DNA from: Lachnospiraceae bacterium
Lineage (GTDB): Bacteria; Bacillota; Clostridia; Lachnospirales; Lachnospiraceae
NCBI GenBank assembly: GCA_017550535.1
Contig: JAFZOS010000027.1
Coordinates: 62,001-126,000 of the forward strand
Direction: 5' to 3'
DNA length: 64,000 nucleotides
In this document: positions 45,856-54,682 of the stretch, in pieces
Layout of the letters: each line of letters starts with the position of its first letter
Numbering within the stretch: position 1 is the first letter of the stretch
Program-made: the position numbers and the translations under genes
Notes under the pieces: model-generated
The model's database searches: none
Told to the model about the DNA's origin: nothing
What the model saw: only the letters and a program-made list of their open reading frames with translations

Positions 45856-46161
45856 TTAAGCATTGATCTTATCGATCTTAACCTGTGTGTATGCTTGCCT
45901 GTGACCGTTCTTTTTATGATATCCGCTCTTCCTCTTATAACGGTATACGATGACTTTCTTACCGCGGCCGTTTTCAACAACCGTAGCTGATACTGTAGCG
46001 TTTGCCACATCATCGCCTACCTTGAGCTTATCATCGCTAACGGCTAAAACCTTATCAAAGGTCACGCTTTCACCGGCCTCGGCACCAAGTTTCTCAACGC
46101 GTATAACATCGCCTTCGGAAACCTTATACTGCTTACCGCCTGTTGCAATAATAGCGTACAT
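45856..46161 (-). CDS. rplU: 50S ribosomal protein L21
   Basis: About 101 residues from ATG 46161 ([14 protein letters not shown]), the invariant L21 start, behind a perfect [28 protein letters not shown] is the signature region. An in-frame extension upstream to 46212 falls in the leader RNA and is rejected. First gene of rplU-prp-rpmA, driven by the promoter at 46243-46271. Confidence 0.97.
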   Translation of the reverse strand: MYAIIATGGKQYKVSEGDVIRVEKLGAEAGESVTFDKVLAVSDDKLKVGDDVANATVSATVVENGRGKKVIVYRYKRKSGYHKKNGHRQAYTQVKIDKINA

Positions 46162-46236
46162 GGGGCACCTCCTATTTAAATTACTCGCTGGCTTCGGCAG
46201 CGCATTGCGCATTTATAACCCCGCCAAGCGGCATAC
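46162..46236 (-). ncRNA. Putative L21 leader (autoregulatory 5' UTR)
   Basis: About 75 transcribed bases lie between the promoter and rplU. They hold short inverted repeats (CGCTTGGCG; AATGCGCAATGCGC; GCTGCCGAAGCCAGC) and sit where Firmicutes carry the L21 leader to which L21 is thought to bind. The call rests on position and hairpins, not on a model match. Confidence 0.5.
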
Positions 46237-46242
46237 TCAAGT

Positions 46243-46271
46243 ATCTTAACACGATAAACGAGCCTTGTCAA
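46243..46271 (-). promoter_or_regulatory. Promoter of the rplU-prp-rpmA operon
   Basis: On the minus strand: perfect TTGACA (46271-46266), 17-base spacer, TAAGAT (46248-46243). Predicted start near 46236. The best sigma-A promoter in the window. Confidence 0.82.
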
Positions 46272-46279
46272 ACGTTTAT

Positions 46280-46699
46280 TTATCTCTTCTTTTGCTTCCT
46301 GGTGCCGTCATCCACGCCGTCGGCATCACAGCTTGATTCATGGAACCGTCTTATGAATTCCGCATCACACGAATTAGTGTGCTGCGCTTTAAGTTGGAAC
46401 ATATCGCTTATGATCGTCATTGCTTTTGACTCTTCCCTCAACTGACCCGCAAGCCAGTCATTGGCTATATCATCTTTAAGGATCATTCCCGAGCCTGCTT
46501 TTGCCTGTACCTGCTTTACAGGAACAGCCGGACTGCTGCTTTTCTTTGCAGCATAAATCTTTTCATTCGGTACATATGAGGAATTCTTTATCGCGTTTAC
46601 CCTCTTTTGAGAAGATGCTTTCTTAAGAGCAGATGCTATTATGCACATTATTGCAAACATCCATATAAGCGCGCTTATGACACTTCCAAGCCCATCCAT
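46280..46699 (-). CDS. Small membrane-anchored protein next to SPFH gene
   Basis: 139 residues, not recognised. One N-terminal membrane helix (~5-25, SALIWMFAIMCIIASALKK), a basic linker, a middle part (~75-110) with some helix, and a strongly basic end (GTRKQKKR) containing two CD motifs (SCDAEF, SCDADG). It starts one base after the SPFH stop with its own GGGAG, so both should be made together and may work together at the membrane. Not NfeD, the common SPFH partner, as no OB-fold signature is seen. Confidence 0.7.
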   Translation of the reverse strand: MDGLGSVISALIWMFAIMCIIASALKKASSQKRVNAIKNSSYVPNEKIYAAKKSSSPAVPVKQVQAKAGSGMILKDDIANDWLAGQLREESKAMTIISDMFQLKAQHTNSCDAEFIRRFHESSCDADGVDDGTRKQKKR

Positions 46700-46700
46700 A

Positions 46701-47723
46701 TCAATCGTCTCCCATTATACGGTCAATGATCCCGCCGACGGGTTTTGATGCAGGACTTTTCGGTGCGGATTCACGCCTCACTCCCGCCGGAGTAACTCCA
46801 TGAGGAGCAGCGGGATGCGGCGGCATTCCCGGTGTACGGACAACTTCCGAAAGTGCAGTCAGTGTACCTGAAAGATTTGCTATATCAGACGGAACGATTA
46901 TCTTGGTCGACTGACCGTCTGCCATCTTTTCGGCTGTCTCATAGGATTTAAGCTTTAAATACTGAGCAGAAGGATTTGCTTCATTAATAAGCTTGATACC
47001 TTCAGCACGCGCACGCTGTACAGCCAGAAGGGCTTCAGCTTCACCTTCAGCTTCACGGATACGCTGTTCCTTAACGGCCTCTGCCTTAAGTATAGCTGCC
47101 TGCTTTTCACCTTCGGCAAGAGTGATCGCCGACTGCTTTTTACCTTCCGCAGTAAGTATCGCTTCCCTCTTCTCACGCTCAGCCCTCATCTGCTTTTCCA
47201 TCGCGTCCTGTATTGAACGTGGCGGCTGTATGTTCTTAACTTCCACACGGCTTACCTTGATACCCCATTTATCTGTTGCTTCATCAAGTATGGAAGTTAT
47301 CTGCGCATTGATATTGTCCCTCGAAGTGAGTGTCTCATCAAGAGTCATGCTTCCTATGATATTACGCAGAGTCGTTGCCGACAGGTTCTCTATCGCAGCT
47401 ATAGGACGCTCAACACCATAGGTGAACAGCTGTGCATCAAACACCTGGAAGAAGACAACAGAATCAACCATCATTGTAACGTTATCTTTGGTGATAACCG
47501 GCTGCGGTTCGAAATCAGCCACCTGCTCCTTTAACGATACTTTCTTAACAACACGGTCTATAAACGGAATCATCAGATTAAGTCCGGCACTTAATGTGGC
47601 TTTATACTTTCCCAGTTCTTCCACGATGTAAGCGCTTGCCTGCGGTACTATGACCAGACTTTTTATGATGATCAGCAATATGATCACCAAAATAATGACT
47701 CCCGTTGATAAATACGCTCCCAT
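46701..47723 (-). CDS. SPFH/Band 7 domain protein (stomatin-like)
   Basis: 340 residues. N-terminal membrane helix (~6-28), the SPFH domain (~30-180: AYIVEELGKYKATLSAGLNL, the conserved RNIIGSMTLDETL, RVEVKNIQPP), then an Ala/Glu-rich coiled coil (~185-260: EREKREAILTAEGKKQSAI in part) and a flexible Pro-rich end. Such proteins form oligomeric scaffolds in membranes. AGGAGG before the ATG; 2 bases behind the HD-GYP gene. Confidence 0.9.
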   Translation of the reverse strand: MGAYLSTGVIILVIILLIIIKSLVIVPQASAYIVEELGKYKATLSAGLNLMIPFIDRVVKKVSLKEQVADFEPQPVITKDNVTMMVDSVVFFQVFDAQLFTYGVERPIAAIENLSATTLRNIIGSMTLDETLTSRDNINAQITSILDEATDKWGIKVSRVEVKNIQPPRSIQDAMEKQMRAEREKREAILTAEGKKQSAITLAEGEKQAAILKAEAVKEQRIREAEGEAEALLAVQRARAEGIKLINEANPSAQYLKLKSYETAEKMADGQSTKIIVPSDIANLSGTLTALSEVVRTPGMPPHPAAPHGVTPAGVRRESAPKSPASKPVGGIIDRIMGDD

Positions 47724-47725
47724 GA

Positions 47726-50700
47726 TTAATATCCTCCTTTTGATCCTGTAACCTGTTTTTCAAATTTATCTTTACACATCATGAAACATTCCATAAGGGC
47801 CGGATTAAACATACCGCATTCGCCGCGCTGTATCATATCATATGCCTCATCGCACGTATATGCATCCTTATATACACGCTTTGAAACAAGAGCATCATAG
47901 CAGTCGGCAACCGATACGATCTGTGCCGAGATCGGTATTGCATCACCCACAAGTCCCTCGGGATAACCCTTTCCGTCAAATTTCTCATGATGGTAACGGC
48001 ATATCTCCATGCTTATCTTCATATACTGTTCATCCCAGTCAGCCGGCATCTTATCAAGGATCGTGCAGCCGTTTACTGTATGGGATTTCATTATCTCATA
48101 TTCCTCATTTGTAAGCCTTCCGGGCTTTAACAGGATACTGTCGCTTATTGTTATCTTGCCCACATCATGAAGCGCACTTGCCGATGTTATTATATCCACA
48201 AGTTCTTTGGTAAGGTTGTATTCCGGATGTTCCTTCATAACCTGGGTGGCGAGTATGTTTGTGAAGTCCTTTACCCTTCGAACATGCTGTCCACTTTCGG
48301 CATCACGCCCCTCAACGACATTACCCATCAATTCAATTATGTCGTTATTCATCCGGTTAAGGGATATATTCTTTTCTTCAAGCTGGGCAGTACGCTCCTC
48401 AACCATGTTCTCAAGCTTCTCCTGCTCTTCCTTCTCCCTGCGGATCTCATCATCAACACTATGGAAGCCCAGGATAAAGCCATAAAGTTTGCTATCGGCA
48501 ATGTCAGCTACAAACTTGAGCTGATAGTATTTTACAGAGCCCTCATCAAGTATCCTGAAGTTTACATAATATGCCAGTTCTTTCATCAGGTGCTTTCTTA
48601 TCTGACTCTTATTTGTACTCCTTAAGAACATCTTATGATCATCGGGATAAACCAGTTTTTCGGCCAGCAGATCCAGCATGTGTGCAAAATCATTTTCTTT
48701 ATCCCAGTCACCGAAGGAATCCCTGAACCTGTCACTGGTCTTGTATGTAGTAACAGAGCCGCCATCCTTGCCTTCGGCATTTGCGACATATGCAACCCAG
48801 TCGAAATCACCGGTAAGGCTGGTAATAACCGCATCACTCTTGATAGCCTTCTCAAGGCTCTTCATATATTCAGCCTCGTGCAGTATCTCATCATTGCAGT
48901 CAATGAAACCAACAACTATGCTTAATACCTTGCCGTTCTCGTCGATATCTGCTGCAGATACCCTGTACTCGAAGTACCTTATATCATTGTTCTTCATGAT
49001 CTTACGATACCGTATGGCGTATGAAGGCCTCGTCTTAAGTTTCCTTCGCATCACAGGTATGGAGATCTCATCATACATTTTGGGCTTATCGTCTTCGAAT
49101 ACCTTATCCCTGACATATTGATTGAACACTTCCGAAAACCTGGTGCCAAGCCGCAACATATCATTGTATGTGTTATCTTCAGTATCTTCCATCCTGAAGG
49201 TCTGAACCTCTTCATTTTCGAGATTTACCTTATACACAGATGAATAATCCCTTGCAAGCAATCCGATAACGTCGAAGTTCTGCTGTTGATGCTGCGCTAT
49301 ACCTATTATCTCCTCGTTGGCAGCCTTCAACCGTTTGCCTGCAAGCTGTATCCTCTTTGCCCATCTCACAATAATAGCAAGTAATAAGATAAGGACCATT
49401 ATTATTGCCAGAAGTACTATCACCTCTGGTGACAACATGCTTCCAAGGCCCCTGTTCATATTTCTCCTGTTTACTGCGACTGCTTTAAGATAGTCCTCTT
49501 TGAACTGGTTTCCCCTGTTGGTAATGGCAGTACCTCTTATAAACAGGGTATAAAGACCCTTATTACCCTTTTTTACACCGAGGCATAGGTCCATCTTTTC
49601 CGGAAGGACCATGTAATCCAGATTTTTGTACCTGCTTTCGGCATTAAGATAATCCTCCACGATGTAATCCCTGAGTATCGTACATCCTACTGCGCCTGTT
49701 CTTACCGCTTCCAGGCATGCCGAAGCATCTTTGTATTCCACAAACGTTGAATTTGGATAAACATATTGGTCGTAGTAATATGCTATTCCGCCTTTCCTAT
49801 ATGCTATGGTCGCTACCGTACCTTCAGTATACTCATCGTTATATACAAGAATCATATTTGACTGAACGATCCCGTAAGTATTCATATATCCATCGTCTTC
49901 AGCCATATAAAGATAGATGGGTACCGGAAAGACCACATCGACCGATCCGTTTCTAAGCGCTTCGACCATATCTTCGTAATTTTCAAAAAACGTGTATGAC
50001 ACTTTAAGGTCGGCACCTGTGTTATACAAAATGTCAGATAAAGCGTATTTAAGAAAACCTTCCGGTTCTCCTGTTTTCGGATCGGCATAACTGTATGGTT
50101 TACAGTTGGATAATGTTCCCACCTTCAGTTCATCATGAGCTTCAAGCCATTTCTTTTCGACGCTGCTTAAGCTTTTCTCAAGCTCACCCGTTGAATTAAA
50201 GGTACTCCTAAGGGAAGTAAGATATCCGTCCGTAGAGGAACTGATAGCGTCAAATGCATCGTTAATATCCCGTACAAGTGACCTGCTCCTGCTGCTTATA
50301 CCGATATAATAGTCAATGCTTCCCATCTTCCTGCATATAACAAGTCCGGCTTCCGCAACCTTGTTCTCTGCGATTATGGCACTTACCTCACCTGCATTAA
50401 GCGCATTGATACATGCTGCATCACTATCATACTCAACCAGTTCGCATACAAGACCCAGCTTTGTTATCCATTCATTTGCATAATCCGATATCGCTACGGG
50501 AAAACCGATCCTTGTATTTGCATATGAAGAGATCATAAAGTGTTCGCTGTCGCCGCCCTGCGGAATGCAGAAATAATAATCCACCGAATTCATCGGCTGA
50601 TTCGGATACAGTACCTGGATCCTGTTCTTCTCTATCTCTTTTTTAGTCTGCTGGCTCGGTGCATTCTTGATCAGATTCTCATAAAACTTATCAACATCAA

Positions 50701-51022
50701 ACCCGCTCGGGATACCGGGCATTATGTCTATCCTGCCCTGCATGAACTGTTCAAGAAGCGTGTTGTAATCACCGTATATATACCTGTACTCCCATCCGGC
50801 ATAATTTGCCAGGGCTTGAAGAAATTCATAGCCGAAGCCTTCCTTCTCCACAGAATCGTACTTGCTGCCGAAGTAGCTCTTATCATAAAAATAAGCAACA
50901 GAGACGGTCTTTTTACCGTCCTCTGTTGCTCCCATAGCGGCCGTACTTTTAATAAGGATGCCAAGTGCAAGCATCCCTGCCACAGTCAATATGTATAATA
51001 ACCCCCGTACAGTCCTTCGCAC
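47726..51022 (-). CDS. Double periplasmic-binding sensor with HD-GYP phosphodiesterase domain
   Basis: 1098 residues, GTG start. A signal/anchor (~1-33), two successive solute-binding-like (SBP_bac_3) domains outside the membrane (~38-285 and ~300-535), a second membrane helix (~550-572), two PAS-like regions inside (~595-720, ~745-870), a coiled coil (~870-905) and a C-terminal HD-GYP domain (~905-1090) with HDVGK and HHEKFDGKGYPEGL. HD-GYP enzymes break down cyclic di-GMP; amino acids or similar ligands are likely inputs. It lies between glyS and the SPFH gene, with 24 bases to glyS. Confidence 0.85.
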   Translation of the reverse strand: MRRTVRGLLYILTVAGMLALGILIKSTAAMGATEDGKKTVSVAYFYDKSYFGSKYDSVEKEGFGYEFLQALANYAGWEYRYIYGDYNTLLEQFMQGRIDIMPGIPSGFDVDKFYENLIKNAPSQQTKKEIEKNRIQVLYPNQPMNSVDYYFCIPQGGDSEHFMISSYANTRIGFPVAISDYANEWITKLGLVCELVEYDSDAACINALNAGEVSAIIAENKVAEAGLVICRKMGSIDYYIGISSRSRSLVRDINDAFDAISSSTDGYLTSLRSTFNSTGELEKSLSSVEKKWLEAHDELKVGTLSNCKPYSYADPKTGEPEGFLKYALSDILYNTGADLKVSYTFFENYEDMVEALRNGSVDVVFPVPIYLYMAEDDGYMNTYGIVQSNMILVYNDEYTEGTVATIAYRKGGIAYYYDQYVYPNSTFVEYKDASACLEAVRTGAVGCTILRDYIVEDYLNAESRYKNLDYMVLPEKMDLCLGVKKGNKGLYTLFIRGTAITNRGNQFKEDYLKAVAVNRRNMNRGLGSMLSPEVIVLLAIIMVLILLLAIIVRWAKRIQLAGKRLKAANEEIIGIAQHQQQNFDVIGLLARDYSSVYKVNLENEEVQTFRMEDTEDNTYNDMLRLGTRFSEVFNQYVRDKVFEDDKPKMYDEISIPVMRRKLKTRPSYAIRYRKIMKNNDIRYFEYRVSAADIDENGKVLSIVVGFIDCNDEILHEAEYMKSLEKAIKSDAVITSLTGDFDWVAYVANAEGKDGGSVTTYKTSDRFRDSFGDWDKENDFAHMLDLLAEKLVYPDDHKMFLRSTNKSQIRKHLMKELAYYVNFRILDEGSVKYYQLKFVADIADSKLYGFILGFHSVDDEIRREKEEQEKLENMVEERTAQLEEKNISLNRMNNDIIELMGNVVEGRDAESGQHVRRVKDFTNILATQVMKEHPEYNLTKELVDIITSASALHDVGKITISDSILLKPGRLTNEEYEIMKSHTVNGCTILDKMPADWDEQYMKISMEICRYHHEKFDGKGYPEGLVGDAIPISAQIVSVADCYDALVSKRVYKDAYTCDEAYDMIQRGECGMFNPALMECFMMCKDKFEKQVTGSKGGY

Positions 51023-51046
51023 CCGCCTAATACCTCATCCTCATGC

Positions 51047-52435
51047 CTAAAACGTAAACTTATCCTCAAAATATCCGGCAAGCTCATCTATCTTAACACG
51101 CTCCTGCTCCATTGAATCCCTGAACCTTACAGTTACCGAATTATCGGTTTCAGAATCAAAGTCATAAGTAATGCAGAACGGTGTTCCTATCTCATCCTGC
51201 CTGCGGTAGCGCTTTCCGATGTTTCCCCTGTCATCAAACTCACAATTATACTTCTTACATAACTCGGTATATATCTTCTCCGCTCCTTCATTAAGCTTCT
51301 TTGAAAGAGGAAGCACTCCGATCTTTACAGGAGCAAGCGCAGGATGGAAATGCAGTACCGTCCTCACATCACCCTCACCAATCTCCTCCTCGTCATATGC
51401 ACCGCACAGCATTGCCAGGAACAGCCTCTCAACACCGAGTGAAGGCTCAATTACAAACGGCAGATATTTGACGCGCTTCTCATCGTCAAAATATGTCATA
51501 TCCTCGCCCGATACATTCTGATGCTGTGTAAGGTCATAATCCGTACGGTCGGCTATGCCCCAAAGCTCGCCCCATCCGAACGGGAACAGATATTCAATAT
51601 CCGTAGTGGCCTTACTGTAGAATGAAAGTTCCTCGGGATCATGATCCCTGACACGCATCTCTTCTTTTTTCATACCAAGACTTGTCAGAAAATCAATACA
51701 GTACTGCTTCCAGTATGCGAACCATTCAAGATCGGTATCGGGTTCGCAGAAGAATTCCATCTCCATCTGTTCAAACTCACGCACACGGAAAATGAAATTA
51801 CCGGGTGTGATCTCGTTCCTGAACGATTTTCCTATCTGGCAGATACCAAACGGAATCTTCTTGCGCGAGGTACGCTGAACATTCTTAAAATTGACGAAAA
51901 TACCCTGTGCTGTTTCGGGACGCAGATACACAGTGTTCTTTGCATCCTCGGTAACTCCCTGGAATGTTTTGAACATAAGGTTGAACTGCCTTATATCCGT
52001 AAAGTTATGCTTTCCGCATGAGGGGCAGGGGATATTGTTCTTCTCGATATAGTCCTTCATCTCCTCCTGTGACCAGCCGTCAACTGAAGTTTCAAGCTTA
52101 ATACCCTTCTCAGCGGCATAATCCTCTATGATCTTATCTGCGCGGAAACGTTCATGACACTCCTTACAGTCCATGAGAGGATCCGAAAAGCTGCCGAGAT
52201 GTCCCGATGCCACCCATGTCTGAGGATTCATCAGGATCGCGCAGTCAACACCGACATTTGTGGGACTTTCATTGACAAACTTCTGCCACCATGCCTTCTT
52301 GATATTGTTTTTAAGCTCAACGCCCAGGATACCGTAATCCCATGTGTTGGCCAGACCTCCGTATATCTCCGACCCGGGATGCACGAATCCCCTGGATTTT
52401 GCCAGAGCAACGATCTTGTCCATTGTCTTTTCCAT
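51047..52435 (-). CDS. glyS: Glycyl-tRNA synthetase (dimeric, class II)
   Basis: 462 residues, the alpha2-type single-chain enzyme. [12 protein letters not shown] near the N-terminus, the class II motif 2 region [21 protein letters not shown] in pieces ([20 protein letters not shown]), motif 3 [15 protein letters not shown], and the anticodon domain at the end. Cys pairs (CKECHERF and CPSCGKHNF) may bind zinc. Charges tRNA-Gly. No T-box is seen before it: only 14 bases separate it from the upstream lipoprotein gene. Confidence 0.95.
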   Translation of the reverse strand: MEKTMDKIVALAKSRGFVHPGSEIYGGLANTWDYGILGVELKNNIKKAWWQKFVNESPTNVGVDCAILMNPQTWVASGHLGSFSDPLMDCKECHERFRADKIIEDYAAEKGIKLETSVDGWSQEEMKDYIEKNNIPCPSCGKHNFTDIRQFNLMFKTFQGVTEDAKNTVYLRPETAQGIFVNFKNVQRTSRKKIPFGICQIGKSFRNEITPGNFIFRVREFEQMEMEFFCEPDTDLEWFAYWKQYCIDFLTSLGMKKEEMRVRDHDPEELSFYSKATTDIEYLFPFGWGELWGIADRTDYDLTQHQNVSGEDMTYFDDEKRVKYLPFVIEPSLGVERLFLAMLCGAYDEEEIGEGDVRTVLHFHPALAPVKIGVLPLSKKLNEGAEKIYTELCKKYNCEFDDRGNIGKRYRRQDEIGTPFCITYDFDSETDNSVTVRFRDSMEQERVKIDELAGYFEDKFTF

Positions 52436-52449
52436 CTTTATAACCTCGC

Positions 52450-53040
52450 TTATTTTAGTACTATATACCCGACCCCGACAGAATCAGATGCCATTCTTGC
52501 ATTATTATCATCTATCAAATCTATGTTGGCCGTGGTATATGCTATCTTCCTGGGTGTATGTATAACTACGGGTTCGGATACTATGATGATCCTGCTGCTT
52601 TTAAGTGATTCAAACTCAAACCTTCCGATGGTTGAATTATCGTCCCTGCTCTTTAGCGTGACATCGGTCGGATAATCATGTTCCATGGCTTCTTCAACGG
52701 TTCCGTAGAAGAAGTCAACATCATTAAAACCCGCATAATCCGAATAAGTCGCAAAACGCATCCTGGCCGAAGCCATGCCGTCTTTTATCTCAAGTGATTC
52801 AAGCTTTGCACAGTCCTTATCCCTGTCCCTGCAGTAGCTTTCAACTTCATCACTGATTATGCCCCTAAGCTCATCCTCATTATAATAATCCTTATCAAAG
52901 CTCTCTATTATACTGTGTGTGATCACGCCTTTGTTATCGATGCTGACGGTCGTCTCGTTTATATCCTCACCCTGTGAGCAGCCGGCGATCGCCAAACACA
53001 TAAGCACCAAACAAAAGGCACTAAAAAAACGGTTTTTCAT
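52450..53040 (-). CDS. Predicted lipoprotein of unknown function
   Basis: About 196 residues from ATG 53040 (MKNRFFSAF). A lipoprotein signal with lipobox AIAGC (Cys21) is followed by a soluble domain with charged and beta-like stretches; no family recognised. The earlier in-frame start lacks a signal-like N-terminus. AAGGAAAA precedes the ATG. Lies between recO and glyS, a position often taken by such a small lipoprotein in related genomes as far as I recall. Confidence 0.7.
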   Translation of the reverse strand: MKNRFFSAFCLVLMCLAIAGCSQGEDINETTVSIDNKGVITHSIIESFDKDYYNEDELRGIISDEVESYCRDRDKDCAKLESLEIKDGMASARMRFATYSDYAGFNDVDFFYGTVEEAMEHDYPTDVTLKSRDDNSTIGRFEFESLKSSRIIIVSEPVVIHTPRKIAYTTANIDLIDDNNARMASDSVGVGYIVLK

Positions 53041-53089
53041 GGAGTTTTTTCCTTTACATAACACCATAAATAATTATAACTAACGGTAC

Positions 53090-53749
53090 CTATAATTTCA
53101 ACATGCAATTTTCAAGCGTTTCAAGGGACTTAAACGGTTTATCCACCACTCTTTTACGGTACAGATCACCGAGATACAAAAGCTCATTAAGCACTTCATC
53201 GCTTACGGCGAATGTATATAAATGCTCGATCGGGGAATTAACTATATGATCGACTGCTTTCTGAGTTGCGGGCAGAAAACTCCTGTCAACCGGAAGTCCC
53301 GGGTATTCACCGTTTACCTGCACCGTTTTTATCTCATATACGGCCCTTATAAGCCTGTTATCTACAGCGGGTTTTGTAATGGCTCTTACCGACTGAAATA
53401 AAAGCTTAAGCATCATTATTTCATCGTTGTTTTCCCTTGTATAATAAGACGCGTATTCCAGAAAATACATACCCAGATAAGCGCCCTCAAAATCACTTCT
53501 TAATTCCTCAAAATAGTATGAGATATCGGCATCAGCCAGATTGTACGCATTTTTCCCCTCATACAGTTTAAAGCTTCCGAACACAAAGGGATTGGTGACC
53601 GCAAGCAGCCTGCTCCTTTGGCGGCGTGCTCCGTTGCAGAAAGCTGTTATCTTTCCGAATTCCTTTGTAAGGATCACTATTCTCCTGTCATAATCATTGA
53701 CGGGAGTGGCCTCAAGAACCATTCCCGTCGCTATAACCTGATCCCTCAT
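53090..53749 (-). CDS. recO: DNA repair protein RecO (short, no zinc motif)
   Basis: 219 residues; RecO is usually around 240-260. The N-terminal OB-fold (VIATGMVLEATPVNDYDRRIVILTKEFGKI as GMVLEATPVNDYDR) and the helical part (NPFVFGSFKLYEG; YLGMYFLEYASYYT) fit RecO. The CxxC...CxxC zinc cluster normally in the C-terminal half is missing; the region GEYPGLPVDRSFLPAT runs on without any cysteine. RecO loads RecA onto gapped DNA with RecR. Downstream of era as in many Firmicutes. Confidence 0.87.
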   Translation of the reverse strand: MRDQVIATGMVLEATPVNDYDRRIVILTKEFGKITAFCNGARRQRSRLLAVTNPFVFGSFKLYEGKNAYNLADADISYYFEELRSDFEGAYLGMYFLEYASYYTRENNDEIMMLKLLFQSVRAITKPAVDNRLIRAVYEIKTVQVNGEYPGLPVDRSFLPATQKAVDHIVNSPIEHLYTFAVSDEVLNELLYLGDLYRKRVVDKPFKSLETLENCMLKL

Positions 53750-53768
53750 ATGCTCTCCGAAAACCTGC

Positions 53769-54680
53769 CTATTCGCTCAGGTTTTTACTGTCATATCCGA
53801 AATTCTTAAGCAATACATCGCTGTCACGCCAGTCTTTTTTAACCTTTACCCAAAGCTTTAAGTTGACTCTGTTATCGAGCAGACGCTCAATTTCATACCT
53901 TGCCGCAGACCCTATCTTCTTAAGCATCTGACCCTGTTTTCCTATGATCATACCCTTATGTGAGTCTTTCTCACAGATTATGGTCGCATCTATATGCACG
54001 ATATCCGGCTTATAATCCATACGTTCCACAGTTACCGCGATACCGTGCGGTATCTCCTCATCAAGGCATTTAAGTGCCTTCTCCCTGATAAGTTCCGCCG
54101 TTATCTGGCGCTCGGGCTGATCGGTTATCGTATCCTCATCAAAGAAAGGCATGCCGTACGGAAGATACTTGAAAATCTGTTCAATAAGAGTATCCGTATT
54201 GTCACCGCTTAAGGCGCTTACCGGGACCACCTCGGCAAAATCGCACAAACCGCGGTGAACGTCTATTATCTTTAAGAGTTCGTCACGCTTTACCGTGTCT
54301 ATCTTATTGATAACCAGTATGACCGGTACGTTAAGTCCCTTCAGCCTTGCAGCGATCTGTCTGTCCATGGGACCTATGTGATCCGATGCCTCCACAAGCC
54401 ACAGTACTACATCAACATCCTTAAGTACACCGTCAGCAGACTTTATCATGTATTCGCCGAGCTTGTTCTTCGCCTTATGGATCCCCGGAGTGTCAAGGAA
54501 CACTATCTGCCCTTCATCGGATGTATATACGGTCTGTATCCTGTTTCTGGTTGTCTGTGGTTTGCTGCTCGTTATTGCTATCTTCTGTCCTATCAGCCGG
54601 TTCATAAGTGTTGACTTTCCGACATTCGGACGTCCGATCATCGCCGCATACCCTGACTTAAAATCCTCTCTTATATCCAT
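53769..54680 (-). CDS. era: GTPase Era
   Basis: 303 residues, full length. G1 GRPNVGKST at 16-24, DTPGIHKAKNKLG (G3), NKID (G4), SALSGDN (G5) and a C-terminal KH domain (IIGKQGQMLKKIG). Binds the 3' end of 16S rRNA in 30S maturation. It lies 2 bases after the DUF4349 gene with a weak ribosome site, so it may rely on coupled translation. Confidence 0.96.
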   Translation of the reverse strand: MDIREDFKSGYAAMIGRPNVGKSTLMNRLIGQKIAITSSKPQTTRNRIQTVYTSDEGQIVFLDTPGIHKAKNKLGEYMIKSADGVLKDVDVVLWLVEASDHIGPMDRQIAARLKGLNVPVILVINKIDTVKRDELLKIIDVHRGLCDFAEVVPVSALSGDNTDTLIEQIFKYLPYGMPFFDEDTITDQPERQITAELIREKALKCLDEEIPHGIAVTVERMDYKPDIVHIDATIICEKDSHKGMIIGKQGQMLKKIGSAARYEIERLLDNRVNLKLWVKVKKDWRDSDVLLKNFGYDSKNLSE

Positions 54681-54682
54681 GA

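Noticed and set aside
45950-46249. Plus-strand frame opposite rplU and its leader
   Set aside because: Covers a ribosomal protein gene and its promoter region on the minus strand; no independent support.
50540-50998. 152-residue plus-strand frame inside the HD-GYP gene
   Set aside because: Lies opposite the signal and first sensor domain of a long convincing protein; composition is that of a shadow frame.
52436-52449. T-box riboswitch before glyS
   Set aside because: Only 14 bases lie between the lipoprotein gene and glyS on the transcribed strand order considered, far too few; none found upstream within the unit.
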